Below, piece after piece: positions 53,245 through 63,357 of a DNA stretch of 64,000 bases; the stretch's first letter is position 1; each line of letters begins with the position of its first letter. Below the pieces are notes generated by a model. That model was not told the DNA's origin and searched no databases. It was given only the letters and a program-made list of their open reading frames with translations. The translations under genes were made by a program, and so were the position numbers. Source of the DNA: an uncultured Bacteroidales bacterium (GTDB lineage: Bacteria > Bacteroidota > Bacteroidia > Bacteroidales > UBA932); NCBI GenBank assembly GCA_934695325.1, contig CAKUVD010000006.1, positions 1 to 64,000 on the forward strand, written 5' to 3'.

Positions 53245-54717
53245 ATGAAAAGAATACTTTTTTCGATAGTCGCTTTCTGCATTGTCTCACAGGCTTTTGC
53301 GCAGCAGTCATTACGCTCAGCATACTTTATGGAAGGGTATAACGGGCGTAGCAGGCTGAACCCTGCGTTCGCTGCGGAGAGAAGTTATTTTTCCGTACCG
53401 TCTGTCGGCGGATTCGATGTCAGCGCCCAGAGCGATATGGGTGTGAACACTTTCCTTTATCCTACGGGAGACGGGCTGACGACTTTTATGAGCCCGACGG
53501 TGTCTTCCGATGAATTCCTCGGCAAGTTGAGGAATCGGAATAAAATCAGCGTCAGCCAGAATACTTCTCTGCTGTCTCTCGGGATATGGGGGCGCAAGGC
53601 GTTCTTCACTTTCGACATTACGGAGAAGGCTGAGGTCAATGCGAATGTCCCGTATGGCATTTTCGACTTTATGAAGAATGCCGGTGCTTCTCAGTACTAT
53701 GATATCTCCAGTCTGGCCGTCAATGCTGATTCTCGTCTCGAACTCGCATTCGGCTGTTCCAGGCGGATTGCGGATATGGTGAACTTCGGAGCGAGGCTTA
53801 AACTTCTGGTGGGCCTGGCCAATGCTGATGCCCGCATAGACAGGATGCACGTGCAGATGACCGGAGACAGGTGGTCTGTCACTTCCAGAGGGACTGTCAA
53901 GGCCTCGACGGGGCTGCTGGATGTTCAGACGAAAGGTGAGACAGGTGCGTCGCTGGATTCGCCGGAAGACATTGATGTGGTGGATAATGTGGAGGTGAAG
54001 AATCTGTCGGACGCAGGAGTGGGCTCTCTTTTCGGAGGCTATGGCGCTGCCTTGGACCTCGGTGCGGAGGCAGTCCTTATTCCGGGGCTGAAGATTTCCC
54101 TCGCAGTCAATGACTTGGGCTTTATGTCGTGGCGCAATACGACTGTGGCCGAGACAGGGGATCGCAGCTGGTATTTCGACGGTTTCGACAATGTCTCTTT
54201 CGACGGGGACAAGGAGAATTCCGTCTCTGAACAGTTCAAGGATCTGGGTGATGACCTTGCTGACTTGGCGAAGTTCCACAGGACGAAGACCGGGGCGTCT
54301 CGTATGCAGATGCTTGCGATGACAATCAATGCCGGAGCTGAATACAGAATGCCGTTCTATACCGGCCTTACGGCAGGCGTCCTCAGCTCTACGCGCATCA
54401 ACGGGCCATATACGTGGTCGGAAGGCCGTCTTTATGCAAACCTGAAGCCTTGCTCGTGGTTCAGTCTCGGTATGAACTATGCCGCTTCTTCCTTCGGTTC
54501 TTCAATGGGTGCCGTCATCGGCTTCCATACGACGGGATTCAGTATGTTCATAGGGTCTGACAATCTCTGCTTCCGTTATGCGAAGGCCGCCGAGGTGGAT
54601 GGCTTCGATGTGCCATACCCATACGGCAGGCTCCGTCTGTCCCTTAATTTCGGCATCTCCTTCAATGTCGGGCGTCGTCATAACATCGTCCCTGAACGCT
54701 CTCTGGTGAATCTGTAG
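53245..54717 (+). CDS. DUF5723 family outer-membrane protein
   Basis: A protein of 490 residues with a signal peptide (IVAFCIVSQAFAQQ, cut near residue 20). The mature start, LRSAYFMEGYNGRSRLNPAFA (about 23-43), has the SxNPA pattern of the PorP/SprF-like and DUF5723 barrels. Many amphipathic strands follow, e.g. SLLSLGIWGRKAFFTFDI and YGAALDLGAEAVLIPGLKI, and the C-terminus is LSLNFGISFNVG plus a short tail. It is likely an outer-membrane barrel linked to export or surface assembly, by analogy only. It is the last gene before the A+T-rich defence region, which is read towards it. Confidence 0.83.
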   Translation: MKRILFSIVAFCIVSQAFAQQSLRSAYFMEGYNGRSRLNPAFAAERSYFSVPSVGGFDVSAQSDMGVNTFLYPTGDGLTTFMSPTVSSDEFLGKLRNRNKISVSQNTSLLSLGIWGRKAFFTFDITEKAEVNANVPYGIFDFMKNAGASQYYDISSLAVNADSRLELAFGCSRRIADMVNFGARLKLLVGLANADARIDRMHVQMTGDRWSVTSRGTVKASTGLLDVQTKGETGASLDSPEDIDVVDNVEVKNLSDAGVGSLFGGYGAALDLGAEAVLIPGLKISLAVNDLGFMSWRNTTVAETGDRSWYFDGFDNVSFDGDKENSVSEQFKDLGDDLADLAKFHRTKTGASRMQMLAMTINAGAEYRMPFYTGLTAGVLSSTRINGPYTWSEGRLYANLKPCSWFSLGMNYAASSFGSSMGAVIGFHTTGFSMFIGSDNLCFRYAKAAEVDGFDVPYPYGRLRLSLNFGISFNVGRRHNIVPERSLVNL

Positions 54718-54826
54718 CAGGCCTGCCTGACATATTCCCAATAGCCAACGACTCGCACCAACTTGATACAAGTCGGATACAAAAAGGTCAATTTGTGCAA
54801 TATGTGTGCATCGCCGGAGGCATATG
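54718..54826. other. Boundary between core genes and the A+T-rich drm operon
   Basis: 109 bases between converging genes. It holds ACTTG-ATA-CAAGT (a 5-bp inverted repeat with a 3-base loop, about 54759-54771). I see no tRNA fragment, integrase site or long repeat that would mark an integration point. Sequence to the right becomes clearly richer in A and T. Confidence 0.5.
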
Positions 54827-56938
54827 TTACACTAGGTCTTTGAAGAAACCGAATTCAGGATCAATCAAGGCCCTTCTGTCTAATCCCATATTCCTTTTCT
54901 CACAGGATGTTTCCGATACAAGACAGCACGAAAAACATGCCGCTAAGTTAAGTTGATCTTCATTCTCCCAACAAAGCGGGTCGGAAGAGCATTCCGTTGC
55001 ATTTTCAAGAGCCGATGTAATAATCTTTTCTATCAGTCTTGGTTGTCCTTGCCATACTAATCCACCCATACTTCCTTCTGAACCATCTGTAGTGTAGATT
55101 AGCACTCCACACATCCTATCTGAATAATAGAGCCTTTCTTGGAGGCTGGCTGTTGGATAACCGCATGAAAATTCAAGTTCCTTAAGAATGATGTGAGAGA
55201 AGGTGTGAAGCATATAAAACATAGAAGCACCATATTGCCTCATTTCTTCCTTAATATCTTTCCCGATTTCACCTTCTGGCTGATCATATCGCTTCTCTAG
55301 AACTCCTGCATTATGGTTCGCCCACGCCTTTACACGTTCAAGATCAAACTCGAAGAATATCCCTTCACCAGAACTTTGATTCGCAGGAAGGGAATACACT
55401 TTCTCAACAGGCTCATTATAAATATGCTGACCAGACTCTCGTATCACTTTTCCATCTTTTCTCAAAGGAACAGGAATGGATACTCTGTTAAAGCCAAGCT
55501 GGGTCATTGTCATAGCTAGAGTGTTAACCTGCTGGATCTTCTTAAAGTATGGAGAAAGTCTCTTCGGTAGTTGGATGTCTTTGAACTCTAGTTTCTTTTG
55601 GTCAGACATTGATTGCGTATTTCGGGAGAATACGGAGAATTCGTCATACCTATACTCTTCGTAAGAATCACCTGAATCATCGTTATCATTCAAGAATTTT
55701 GTTTTGATAGCATTTGCATCATTTGTTGAGATTTTAATATCTGAATCATCAGCTTTGTCGACGAGATTCAAGTCATTAATATAGTCTTCTTTACTAAGGC
55801 CCGGATTAGATGTTAAAGCCTTAGGGTACCATTTTGAATTCAAAAGATCCAATACACGCTGAGAATCTTGAGAAAGAATTGAATCGGTAAGATAACAAGG
55901 AGGTATGTACAAACTGCTAAAAGAATTAGCATAGTAAACACTATTGCTAGTCACAAGTGCCATCTGCATAGTACCCTTTTTCCCGTAAATGTCTTTACAA
56001 GGTTCATCAGAGTGAGTTCCAAGTCCATTCCAAGGTGTGTCTGCTTTACAGTATGGCTTAATATTCATAATACCTTCAAGGCTATAAGTCTTCTTGCATT
56101 TCTTGCATTTCAATGTTCCCCAACTTTCTGTATTATTCCGGTTCTCAATCCACTGCAACTGATGTTTCCCACCACATTCACAGTCTTTACATTTGTAATC
56201 AAACAATTCAAATCCTGTATCATTGGACATATCTTGCCTATGTCCATCTATTCCGGCACAAAACAGTTTATACCATGGTATGTCGGAAATATGGCCATTC
56301 TTGCAAATGAGAAGAATAGGAATTTGAACAAGAAGTTCATAGACGTCTTTACTTTGACCATTGTCTTTAAATGTACGTCTGGTTTTATTATACGGATCTC
56401 TCGGCGGAGCAAAGTACTTCAATTCTCCACCATTGCACCTGTTCTCTTTCCACTTTTTCTTCCAATCCTCATAAGGCATAAATAATTTCTCTTTCCTGCT
56501 GTAGAACCACCGTGGAAAATGAATCGCAGGAATTGAAAAATGTTCTGCATCCAACGTGGTTCCCATCAATTCAAGATGTCTTTTGTACAAAGGATGCTCT
56601 GTTACCTGTGGATAATTCCATTCAGATAATGCCAAATGTGGGACATTAACTAGAATACTCAGTCTAGGAATGTTTTGGTTGTTTTTGAGGAATTTTACAA
56701 AACGAGGATCGTCTATCACATCTACTCCGGCTTGTTTAGCAATCTGTTCAGGGTTTCGTTCACCAAAGTTTTCAATCTGTCGATTTACATCTTTGACGAA
56801 CCCCCACGTGGACACGGACTGAGGCATAATGAAATAGCCAGCCTTGGTCGTAATTATAGAGCCTACTCCAGCATTGGATGAGAGGACTTTAAACTTTCCT
56901 ATTCCTTGATTATATTGCTTATCTTTATTTATTTCCAT
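54827..56938 (-). CDS. drmB: DrmB-like DUF1998 protein (DISARM core)
   Basis: Probable DrmB, which forms the DrmAB complex that loads on phage DNA in DISARM defence. The 703 residues have several cysteine clusters in the N-terminal half: CKNGHISDIPW (about 212-222), CKDCECGGKHQ (about 249-259) and CKKCKKTY (about 277-284). The C-terminal DUF1998 part carries LHTFSHIILKELEFSCGYP (about 572-590), YTTDGSEGSMGGL (about 612-624) and CFSCCLVSETSCEKRN (about 665-680), which could bind a metal. It is the last gene of the operon, 1 base after the drmA-like stop. DrmC normally comes next in DISARM but is absent. Confidence 0.83.
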   Translation of the reverse strand: MEINKDKQYNQGIGKFKVLSSNAGVGSIITTKAGYFIMPQSVSTWGFVKDVNRQIENFGERNPEQIAKQAGVDVIDDPRFVKFLKNNQNIPRLSILVNVPHLALSEWNYPQVTEHPLYKRHLELMGTTLDAEHFSIPAIHFPRWFYSRKEKLFMPYEDWKKKWKENRCNGGELKYFAPPRDPYNKTRRTFKDNGQSKDVYELLVQIPILLICKNGHISDIPWYKLFCAGIDGHRQDMSNDTGFELFDYKCKDCECGGKHQLQWIENRNNTESWGTLKCKKCKKTYSLEGIMNIKPYCKADTPWNGLGTHSDEPCKDIYGKKGTMQMALVTSNSVYYANSFSSLYIPPCYLTDSILSQDSQRVLDLLNSKWYPKALTSNPGLSKEDYINDLNLVDKADDSDIKISTNDANAIKTKFLNDNDDSGDSYEEYRYDEFSVFSRNTQSMSDQKKLEFKDIQLPKRLSPYFKKIQQVNTLAMTMTQLGFNRVSIPVPLRKDGKVIRESGQHIYNEPVEKVYSLPANQSSGEGIFFEFDLERVKAWANHNAGVLEKRYDQPEGEIGKDIKEEMRQYGASMFYMLHTFSHIILKELEFSCGYPTASLQERLYYSDRMCGVLIYTTDGSEGSMGGLVWQGQPRLIEKIITSALENATECSSDPLCWENEDQLNLAACFSCCLVSETSCEKRNMGLDRRALIDPEFGFFKDLV

Positions 56939-56939
56939 A

Positions 56940-59900
56940 TTATAACTCTTCCTTTACGTTAATAACAGCTTCTGATTCTACGGTTCTTAAAGACATCGGC
57001 ACGGCCCATGAGGCTGCGGTATCATCATCTTGGTATGCATCAAGGCTGATAAACAAATCCTTCCACATGGTTTTGCTCCTGCTATTTAAGAGCTCGGATC
57101 CAGAGTATCTCAATTTATAATTTCCGAGTGCTTGTCCTTTAACCATATTTAACCAATCGTTGAGCGCCTTCTCAATAAACTCTTCAATGAATGATTCTTG
57201 TTCTGTGGTCAATAGTTCACGTAGATAAGGAGACAATTTCTTTGTTCTCTCAAGTCGTGTCTTAAAATATTCTTTGAGGTTATTTATTAAGAATGTTCTC
57301 TTTTCCTCATTTAAGTCTGCCGCACTTTCAGCATCTGCGAGATCTCGATTCGAGTGACGTATCATTGTTGCCAAATACAACGGAAGATATCGCATTACTG
57401 ATTTTTTTGAGAATGGAGTGATTGAGATCGGCTCCACATAATAATACAATTTCTCATGAAACTCTTTAAAGCGCTCAAAATGTGACATATCACGCATCCT
57501 GAATGGATTGTATAGTGTGACAACAAGTCCTTTCTTATTTCGCGCCACTCGGCTACTTGCCTGAATGTATTCAGCCACATTTCTAGGCATTGAATTCATA
57601 ATAATAGTATTGAATCGATCCACATCCAGTCCAACTGAAATCATATTGGTCGCCAAAATTAAATCTGGAGGAGTCGTTCCCGGAACCCACAAGTTGTCGT
57701 CTTCAGCCTGATGAGGAAATCGATTATCAGCAGACCAATGTTGTCCTACTATATCTAACTCCCTAACTACCTCAGAACCAGAAAGTCGTCCTGTTAACTC
57801 AGACTTCTTGAATGCAGAATCGTAGCAATATAGACACTCAAGCATATTATCATATCGTAATACACGCTTGAAAAGACGTCTTGTGTACTTTGTGAACTCA
57901 GTAAAGAACTGTGCATCAGTTTTGCCAATTTCCTTTAAACTATTGAAATAGTCAATGACAGAATGATAATAGTCGAATGTTGTTTCAACATCCTTTTCGT
58001 GAAGTCTAGACACATATTGCCTTTCAAATAGTGCGCGATGCACAAACATTGTAGCCACAAGTCTCATTTGAGTAGTCATCTGAGTTCTACCAGTTGGCAA
58101 AATGCCAATATACTTACGTTTAGAAACAAACGATGCATTATCGTCAAGTGATGATTTTTTCCTTTGATAGAACGAGAAGAAGGAATCATCATAGTCAACA
58201 CCTGGCTTTGGGAAGATACTTACAGCCCGATCATATAGAGCTCTTATTTGAAACTCCGTATTTCTTGTGGTTGCTGTGGAGGATATGATCTTCGGCCTTA
58301 TCTTCAATAAATTACCATTTATGTTTTTTGTATATGTGCATAGTTGATCTATAGCGCATTCAAACAGGCTGACAGCAGAACCAAGAGGGCCAAGCAAAAG
58401 ATGCAACTCATCTTGAATGATCAGAGCCGGCGGAAGATTATTTAGTTCTTTGCCGAAGATTCTTCTAGAGTCTTGATTTTCTCTATTCTGCTTTGATGAC
58501 ACTCTATGCCCTATTGCGGCGAATTTATCAACAGTGCCGAACAATAAAGTAGGAGGCTCTTTATATATGTATTCATCGCAAAGTTTCACAGGGATCTCAG
58601 TCGAGAAGTTACATCTAATATTATCACATCTGAACTTAATATCAGGTGAAACATCTGTACCTTGATTTATATATTTTAGAGGACGTCCACAACAAGGACA
58701 CTTGTCAAGTGGAATCTTGGATGCCTTACGCTTTCCATCTGGAGCCATATCATTCCATTTCAAACATTCTGAAAGAAGGTCGGATGCCTTATTCGGAAGG
58801 GAATTATCACCAACATAAAGTCCGATTGAAATAGCCTCATTACCTAAGTTATATATATTCCATCGACGAAGTAATTCTAGGGCGAAGATAACCCTCATAG
58901 CCCTTTGAAACTGTTGTGTCGCAAGAAGTCGAAGAGTATATCGCATAATTGCAGTCGTTCCGCCAGAAGAATAGTGCTCCGTTCTCCTTCTTTGAATAAT
59001 TGTGAGGGCAATTATTCCCAAATAAGCTTCGGTTTTACCACCTCCTGTAGGAAACCAGACAAGGTCAACAAGTTCATTCCTATAGTTCCATTGTGGGTCA
59101 TCTGGACGTTGAATTATTCCATCCAAATTCAGCAGGATAAATGCCAGCTGGAATGGTCTCCAGGTTGCGGGAAAATCACCAAAAATATGATCAGTTGCAG
59201 TTCTATAAAAATCGAAATTGGTTTTCCTGTCATTATTGAACTTGCTATGCCATAATTGAATGAACATAGCAGAGTTCATAAGGCGGAAAGAAGTGATATT
59301 GTCCGGGTTGTTCTCAAGCAACATATAGACGTTATCATGCATTCTATTATAGTCCTTTAAGCACTCAGATATATTCGCTTCGCCAAGTTTCTTGTCGTGT
59401 TCTGGTTGTGAACTGACGTAATCAGTCAATTTGTCAATCCAGGACTTGTACGCTTCAATAAACTTATATAGACCACTGATCACATCGCTGTTTGTAGCAT
59501 CTGAGAAAGTAGACAACCATTTGAACTGAAGAGCTTCGGATGTTTCCAAAAGAGGTTTAGGTATATACTCCAGGTTGCTTTGAATATATATGTGTTTGTC
59601 TCTTGGAATTGCTTCTACGTCAGGCGTCTCATACGAAGGGATGAAATCCGTCTTCACCCATCTGATATCATCTGTTATGTGCCAATCGACAGAGCACGAA
59701 TGTCCTACTCCATAGTCGTATATAGAGCGATATAAATAGTTGAGTGCTTTGACATCCGATTGTGCATTATTTCTCATTACATCTTTGTACGGAGCTAATA
59801 ATGGACTGGTCACTTTAATTTCAACACCAAAGAAACTTCTCTGATTTACTTTTTCTGTTACTATTGAAAAATAATGTTCCTTATCTTCCTGAAATGGCGT

Positions 59901-61028
59901 TGATGTGTTCTCTAACTGTACTTTGATGTATTTCTTTTTTTTGTCAGCATTCTTGGCATTTAGAATTTGTATCCAAACAGATAATGAGGCAGTATTGCCA
60001 TTTGCATCTATAGGAAAAGATACAATGCCATTAAGTGAAGGATACTTTTTTGGGGAGTATATTATTCTACGACCTGTTACGTTTAAATCGATTTTGGATA
60101 AATCTATAGGAGCACAAAACGATTCGCAAACCCAATAACCGAATGATTTTGTATTACAAATATTCATTGCGTCCTCAAGATAGGAGATGAATGTCTCAGC
60201 AGCTTCAACATTCTTAATCCTATTTGAAACAGAATCTTTCTCGGCTGCTGCAGGGTATATACCGTTTCTTACTGACGTCAATCTTCTCCAAAGTCTCTCT
60301 TTATAGGATTTAAGAAACCTGTAGTCTCCTCCGATCTCATTATATTCACTATCTAAAGAACCATCTTCATTGGTGGCTATTTTCTTACACAACTTTTGGT
60401 TTATTTCATTTAGGCGATCTTTTACATCGGCAATTTCTTTCTCAAAATTGTGCGTAATCTGCAGTTGTTTATCAGCGTACGAGAAAAAAGATGATAGCTC
60501 ATTTATGAATTCAGAATAAAGCATCTCAAAACCCTTCTCGTCTTCGATATTGATTACTATCGATGTGCAATTTTCCTTTGAGACCTTTCGATAGTATCGC
60601 CCTGAAATGGATATTGAAAGATCCTTATTAGAAAGTGTAGATTCTTTTTCTATGCAAAATGACAAGCCTATAGTTGTTGGAAAACGCTGACTCAAAGAAA
60701 AAAGATCTTCATCATCACTCTGTGATCTATTTATGAGTTCTTCAAGGCCTTCTCCATTGTTATCGTCGTCGGTATCTTCTGGATCATTAATGCCGTCTTT
60801 TGTTTGGTTCTCATTTGCTTGAGCATCTGTGGAATCTGCTGATTTCCTTTGCGGGAATAATACCCCTGTGCTATACACTGCGCCAGGAGTAGTATTGAGT
60901 ACTTCCCTTGCACTATCGTCCTCGTTATCTGCCTCATTCTTTATGAAATAATGGTTCAAGCAAGCCCCTGGGCCGAGCATCTGCGCTCTAATAAACTTTT
61001 CAAGTGAATCTCGTTTAGTCTGGATCAT
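56940..61028 (-). CDS. drmA: DrmA-like superfamily 2 helicase (DISARM core)
   Basis: The 1362-residue ATPase of the DrmAB pair. Helicase motifs: Walker A FPTGGGKTEAYLG (about 658-670), a DE-H box QDELHLLLG (about 872-880), motif III SSTATTRN (about 911), motif V ATNMISVGLDVDRF (about 1124-1137) and motif VI QASSRVARN (about 1154-1162). A zinc site CPCCGRPL...CDNIRCNF (about 777-800) sits between the two RecA-like lobes. Residues 1-640 hold no recognised motif but include a strongly acidic stretch (about 60-115). Its start overlaps the end of the previous gene by 14 bases. Similarity is to DrmA rather than Druantia DruE, because DUF1998 is in a separate gene. Confidence 0.83.
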   Translation of the reverse strand: MIQTKRDSLEKFIRAQMLGPGACLNHYFIKNEADNEDDSAREVLNTTPGAVYSTGVLFPQRKSADSTDAQANENQTKDGINDPEDTDDDNNGEGLEELINRSQSDDEDLFSLSQRFPTTIGLSFCIEKESTLSNKDLSISISGRYYRKVSKENCTSIVINIEDEKGFEMLYSEFINELSSFFSYADKQLQITHNFEKEIADVKDRLNEINQKLCKKIATNEDGSLDSEYNEIGGDYRFLKSYKERLWRRLTSVRNGIYPAAAEKDSVSNRIKNVEAAETFISYLEDAMNICNTKSFGYWVCESFCAPIDLSKIDLNVTGRRIIYSPKKYPSLNGIVSFPIDANGNTASLSVWIQILNAKNADKKKKYIKVQLENTSTPFQEDKEHYFSIVTEKVNQRSFFGVEIKVTSPLLAPYKDVMRNNAQSDVKALNYLYRSIYDYGVGHSCSVDWHITDDIRWVKTDFIPSYETPDVEAIPRDKHIYIQSNLEYIPKPLLETSEALQFKWLSTFSDATNSDVISGLYKFIEAYKSWIDKLTDYVSSQPEHDKKLGEANISECLKDYNRMHDNVYMLLENNPDNITSFRLMNSAMFIQLWHSKFNNDRKTNFDFYRTATDHIFGDFPATWRPFQLAFILLNLDGIIQRPDDPQWNYRNELVDLVWFPTGGGKTEAYLGIIALTIIQRRRTEHYSSGGTTAIMRYTLRLLATQQFQRAMRVIFALELLRRWNIYNLGNEAISIGLYVGDNSLPNKASDLLSECLKWNDMAPDGKRKASKIPLDKCPCCGRPLKYINQGTDVSPDIKFRCDNIRCNFSTEIPVKLCDEYIYKEPPTLLFGTVDKFAAIGHRVSSKQNRENQDSRRIFGKELNNLPPALIIQDELHLLLGPLGSAVSLFECAIDQLCTYTKNINGNLLKIRPKIISSTATTRNTEFQIRALYDRAVSIFPKPGVDYDDSFFSFYQRKKSSLDDNASFVSKRKYIGILPTGRTQMTTQMRLVATMFVHRALFERQYVSRLHEKDVETTFDYYHSVIDYFNSLKEIGKTDAQFFTEFTKYTRRLFKRVLRYDNMLECLYCYDSAFKKSELTGRLSGSEVVRELDIVGQHWSADNRFPHQAEDDNLWVPGTTPPDLILATNMISVGLDVDRFNTIIMNSMPRNVAEYIQASSRVARNKKGLVVTLYNPFRMRDMSHFERFKEFHEKLYYYVEPISITPFSKKSVMRYLPLYLATMIRHSNRDLADAESAADLNEEKRTFLINNLKEYFKTRLERTKKLSPYLRELLTTEQESFIEEFIEKALNDWLNMVKGQALGNYKLRYSGSELLNSRSKTMWKDLFISLDAYQDDDTAASWAVPMSLRTVESEAVINVKEEL

Positions 61029-63348
61029 ATTCTATTCTTACTATCTTTTTTAACTTTATTTCAAGCAAATCAATGAGTGCATTTGCATCTGCTACTGTTG
61101 AAATATTCAGTAGTGTCATTATATCTGAATACTTTTCTAATAAAGCATCAAAGTCATTTGTTGTCTCTATTCGAGTAGTAATCAAACTTTGCAAAAGAGC
61201 CTCTATTTGTGAGTTTAGAGTCCTGGAGTTGTTGATGCTCAGCAGTTTCTTTGATAAGACTATTCTATGGTATGGCGAACCAATCGTGAAACCAAGATAC
61301 GCCAATAAAGCATTTTGGGCTTTTCTGCTTCTTGGAAGTATCATAGGATAACTTAGATCGGTCCATCTCTCAAAGCCACGTAAGGATATCTCACGAGACT
61401 GATTAAAAATATCAGAATACACAGCATCTATACCAAACTCATTTATTTTCTTTATTAGGAGATACTTCCATAGCTCAATGTTAGAATTAATCTCGGTGGG
61501 GGTTAATCCATACTTTGGGTCTTTTCTAATGATCTCTTCGGCCGTTGTATTCTCCTTCGACTTAGATATAAGCGAATCATTTACTACATCAACTAACTCA
61601 TCGATAACTAACAATTCTGAAATATCAGTATTTGAAAGATCTTTAAGAGTGCTAACGCCGTATGTTTCATCTCTTTTCAGATATAAAGCTTTCGTACTTG
61701 CGGAATATTCCTTCTTTCGCTCATTTTCATAAATGACAGCACACTTCTCAACTTGGTAATCTCTTTGTTCGGATTCAGCGTCTTCTATATTTACCCATAT
61801 GTCAGGTATGATAGGCTTAGGGCACTTCCTAACATTCCAGCCTAATTCTTTTTTTCTGAAATCACTATACAAGAAGCCGTTATAATCCTTGTTGTAATAG
61901 TGTGAATTCCATTCGAAATAGTTATTGTGTGTCAATCTGTTAATGATGGTTAAAGATTTCTGAGAAGGGTTTATTGGCAATGGGTCAAACGAGTTTGGAA
62001 AGGACTTATATGTGCTATCCGTGTATTGATATGTAAATAGTACTATACATTCAGATTTAGCCCCCTTCTTTATCGCATTTATCTGCTTTACATCTATGTG
62101 TCTTTCTTCTGTCTCAAATTGCTCTCGTAAAAAAGCCTTAAAGGATTTATTCTCCCTGTGTAGTACAAACGTTATATGTTTTGAATTTGCGATGAACTGT
62201 TCGATTTGTGGTTTAACTGAATTGTTCCACAATTTGGTATAATACGCAAAGAATTGCGTTAGCAGATCTTCTGGCACATATCCTTCACTCTGTTTTAGGT
62301 TCAAAATAAACTGTTCCTGTAACTTGTTATTAAGAGCAAGACTCAAGTCGTTTTTTTTACGATAATTATGCTGCATTTGTTCAAATACAGCATCTAATTC
62401 TGTTGTAAATATATCTCTCTCCGGAGAGTCTATATATAACGTATGCCGTTGATATTTCCTATGGAATAGGAAATCAATCTCATCAGGAGTGAAACTGATA
62501 AAGCCATCAAAGGCGTCATATTTTTTAATCTCTTTTTTTAGGATATGTGAAAGAACTTTGTTCTTTACAATTTCATTAGCATAATACAGCCTAAATGGAT
62601 GGTCGGTAATGTAAAAGATATAGATATTCTTTATGCCAACCCCATATTGATTTAGTCTCTGGAGCTGCTCTATATTATATGACGAAGTAATCTTGCCTTT
62701 ATTCTGTGAGTGGAATACATAAACATTCTCTATTTGGGGTACATTGTCCTCGTCGTATTCCTCTATTTGCTTTTCAATATCATAGGCGTCAAGGGTCGTC
62801 GTGACAATTGTAGCGCAATCTGAATCAATTTTTCTCGAGTATAACTTCGACAACCATGGATTCTTGTCCTCACCTCTAGTAATGACATCATTCTCGGAAA
62901 GGACAAATAATGCTCTCTTAGTATCTGTATCTTTACTCTTTAATTCAGGAAAGTTCCGAATGATGCCTCGGAAATATTTTCTCTCTTCTTCAAGTAATTT
63001 TGCTTGTTTTGAAGCCCCCTTCATTCCCATTGGTAAACAAAGAGGGCCTGCGATTTTCCTTTCTGCAATGGGAATAATTGTTTTGTCTTGCGTGAGTGTG
63101 CTCCTATGGATAAGGAAACGAACTAGTAATTCCTTTGCCCACGGTGGACAACTTGGAATATAAACCATATGAAGAGAAATGGACTCGTCGCAGTTCGATG
63201 GGTACTGGGCACACTTGATTATCGTGTTATCTATCAATCGAAGAAAGTCGCAACCATCATTGACTTTGGAATGATACATAGTATCAAGAATCTTCTTAAA
63301 ATAAGGAGATTCAGTCTGTATTAAATTATAAAACCGACCATTATCCAT
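61015..63348 (-). CDS. Unknown 777-residue protein, possibly DrmE
   Basis: I do not recognise a domain with certainty. The protein is large, soluble-looking (no signal peptide or membrane helix) and charged, with a helical C-terminal third (about 650-777). No nuclease (PD-ExK, HNH), helicase (Walker A) or methyltransferase motif was found. Its place immediately upstream of drmA, with a 14-base overlap, and its size suggest DrmE, the class 2 DISARM protein of unknown function. This is an inference from context. Codon use is A/T-rich like its neighbours. Its start lies 9 bases after the stop of the helicase gene. Confidence 0.55.
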   Translation of the reverse strand: MDNGRFYNLIQTESPYFKKILDTMYHSKVNDGCDFLRLIDNTIIKCAQYPSNCDESISLHMVYIPSCPPWAKELLVRFLIHRSTLTQDKTIIPIAERKIAGPLCLPMGMKGASKQAKLLEEERKYFRGIIRNFPELKSKDTDTKRALFVLSENDVITRGEDKNPWLSKLYSRKIDSDCATIVTTTLDAYDIEKQIEEYDEDNVPQIENVYVFHSQNKGKITSSYNIEQLQRLNQYGVGIKNIYIFYITDHPFRLYYANEIVKNKVLSHILKKEIKKYDAFDGFISFTPDEIDFLFHRKYQRHTLYIDSPERDIFTTELDAVFEQMQHNYRKKNDLSLALNNKLQEQFILNLKQSEGYVPEDLLTQFFAYYTKLWNNSVKPQIEQFIANSKHITFVLHRENKSFKAFLREQFETEERHIDVKQINAIKKGAKSECIVLFTYQYTDSTYKSFPNSFDPLPINPSQKSLTIINRLTHNNYFEWNSHYYNKDYNGFLYSDFRKKELGWNVRKCPKPIIPDIWVNIEDAESEQRDYQVEKCAVIYENERKKEYSASTKALYLKRDETYGVSTLKDLSNTDISELLVIDELVDVVNDSLISKSKENTTAEEIIRKDPKYGLTPTEINSNIELWKYLLIKKINEFGIDAVYSDIFNQSREISLRGFERWTDLSYPMILPRSRKAQNALLAYLGFTIGSPYHRIVLSKKLLSINNSRTLNSQIEALLQSLITTRIETTNDFDALLEKYSDIMTLLNISTVADANALIDLLEIKLKKIVRIEYDPD

Positions 63349-63357
63349 ATGCCTCTA

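Noticed and set aside
54827-61028. Druantia (DruE) instead of DISARM
   Set aside because: DruE carries helicase and DUF1998 in one very long protein. Here they are separate genes with DrmA-like and DrmB-like order.
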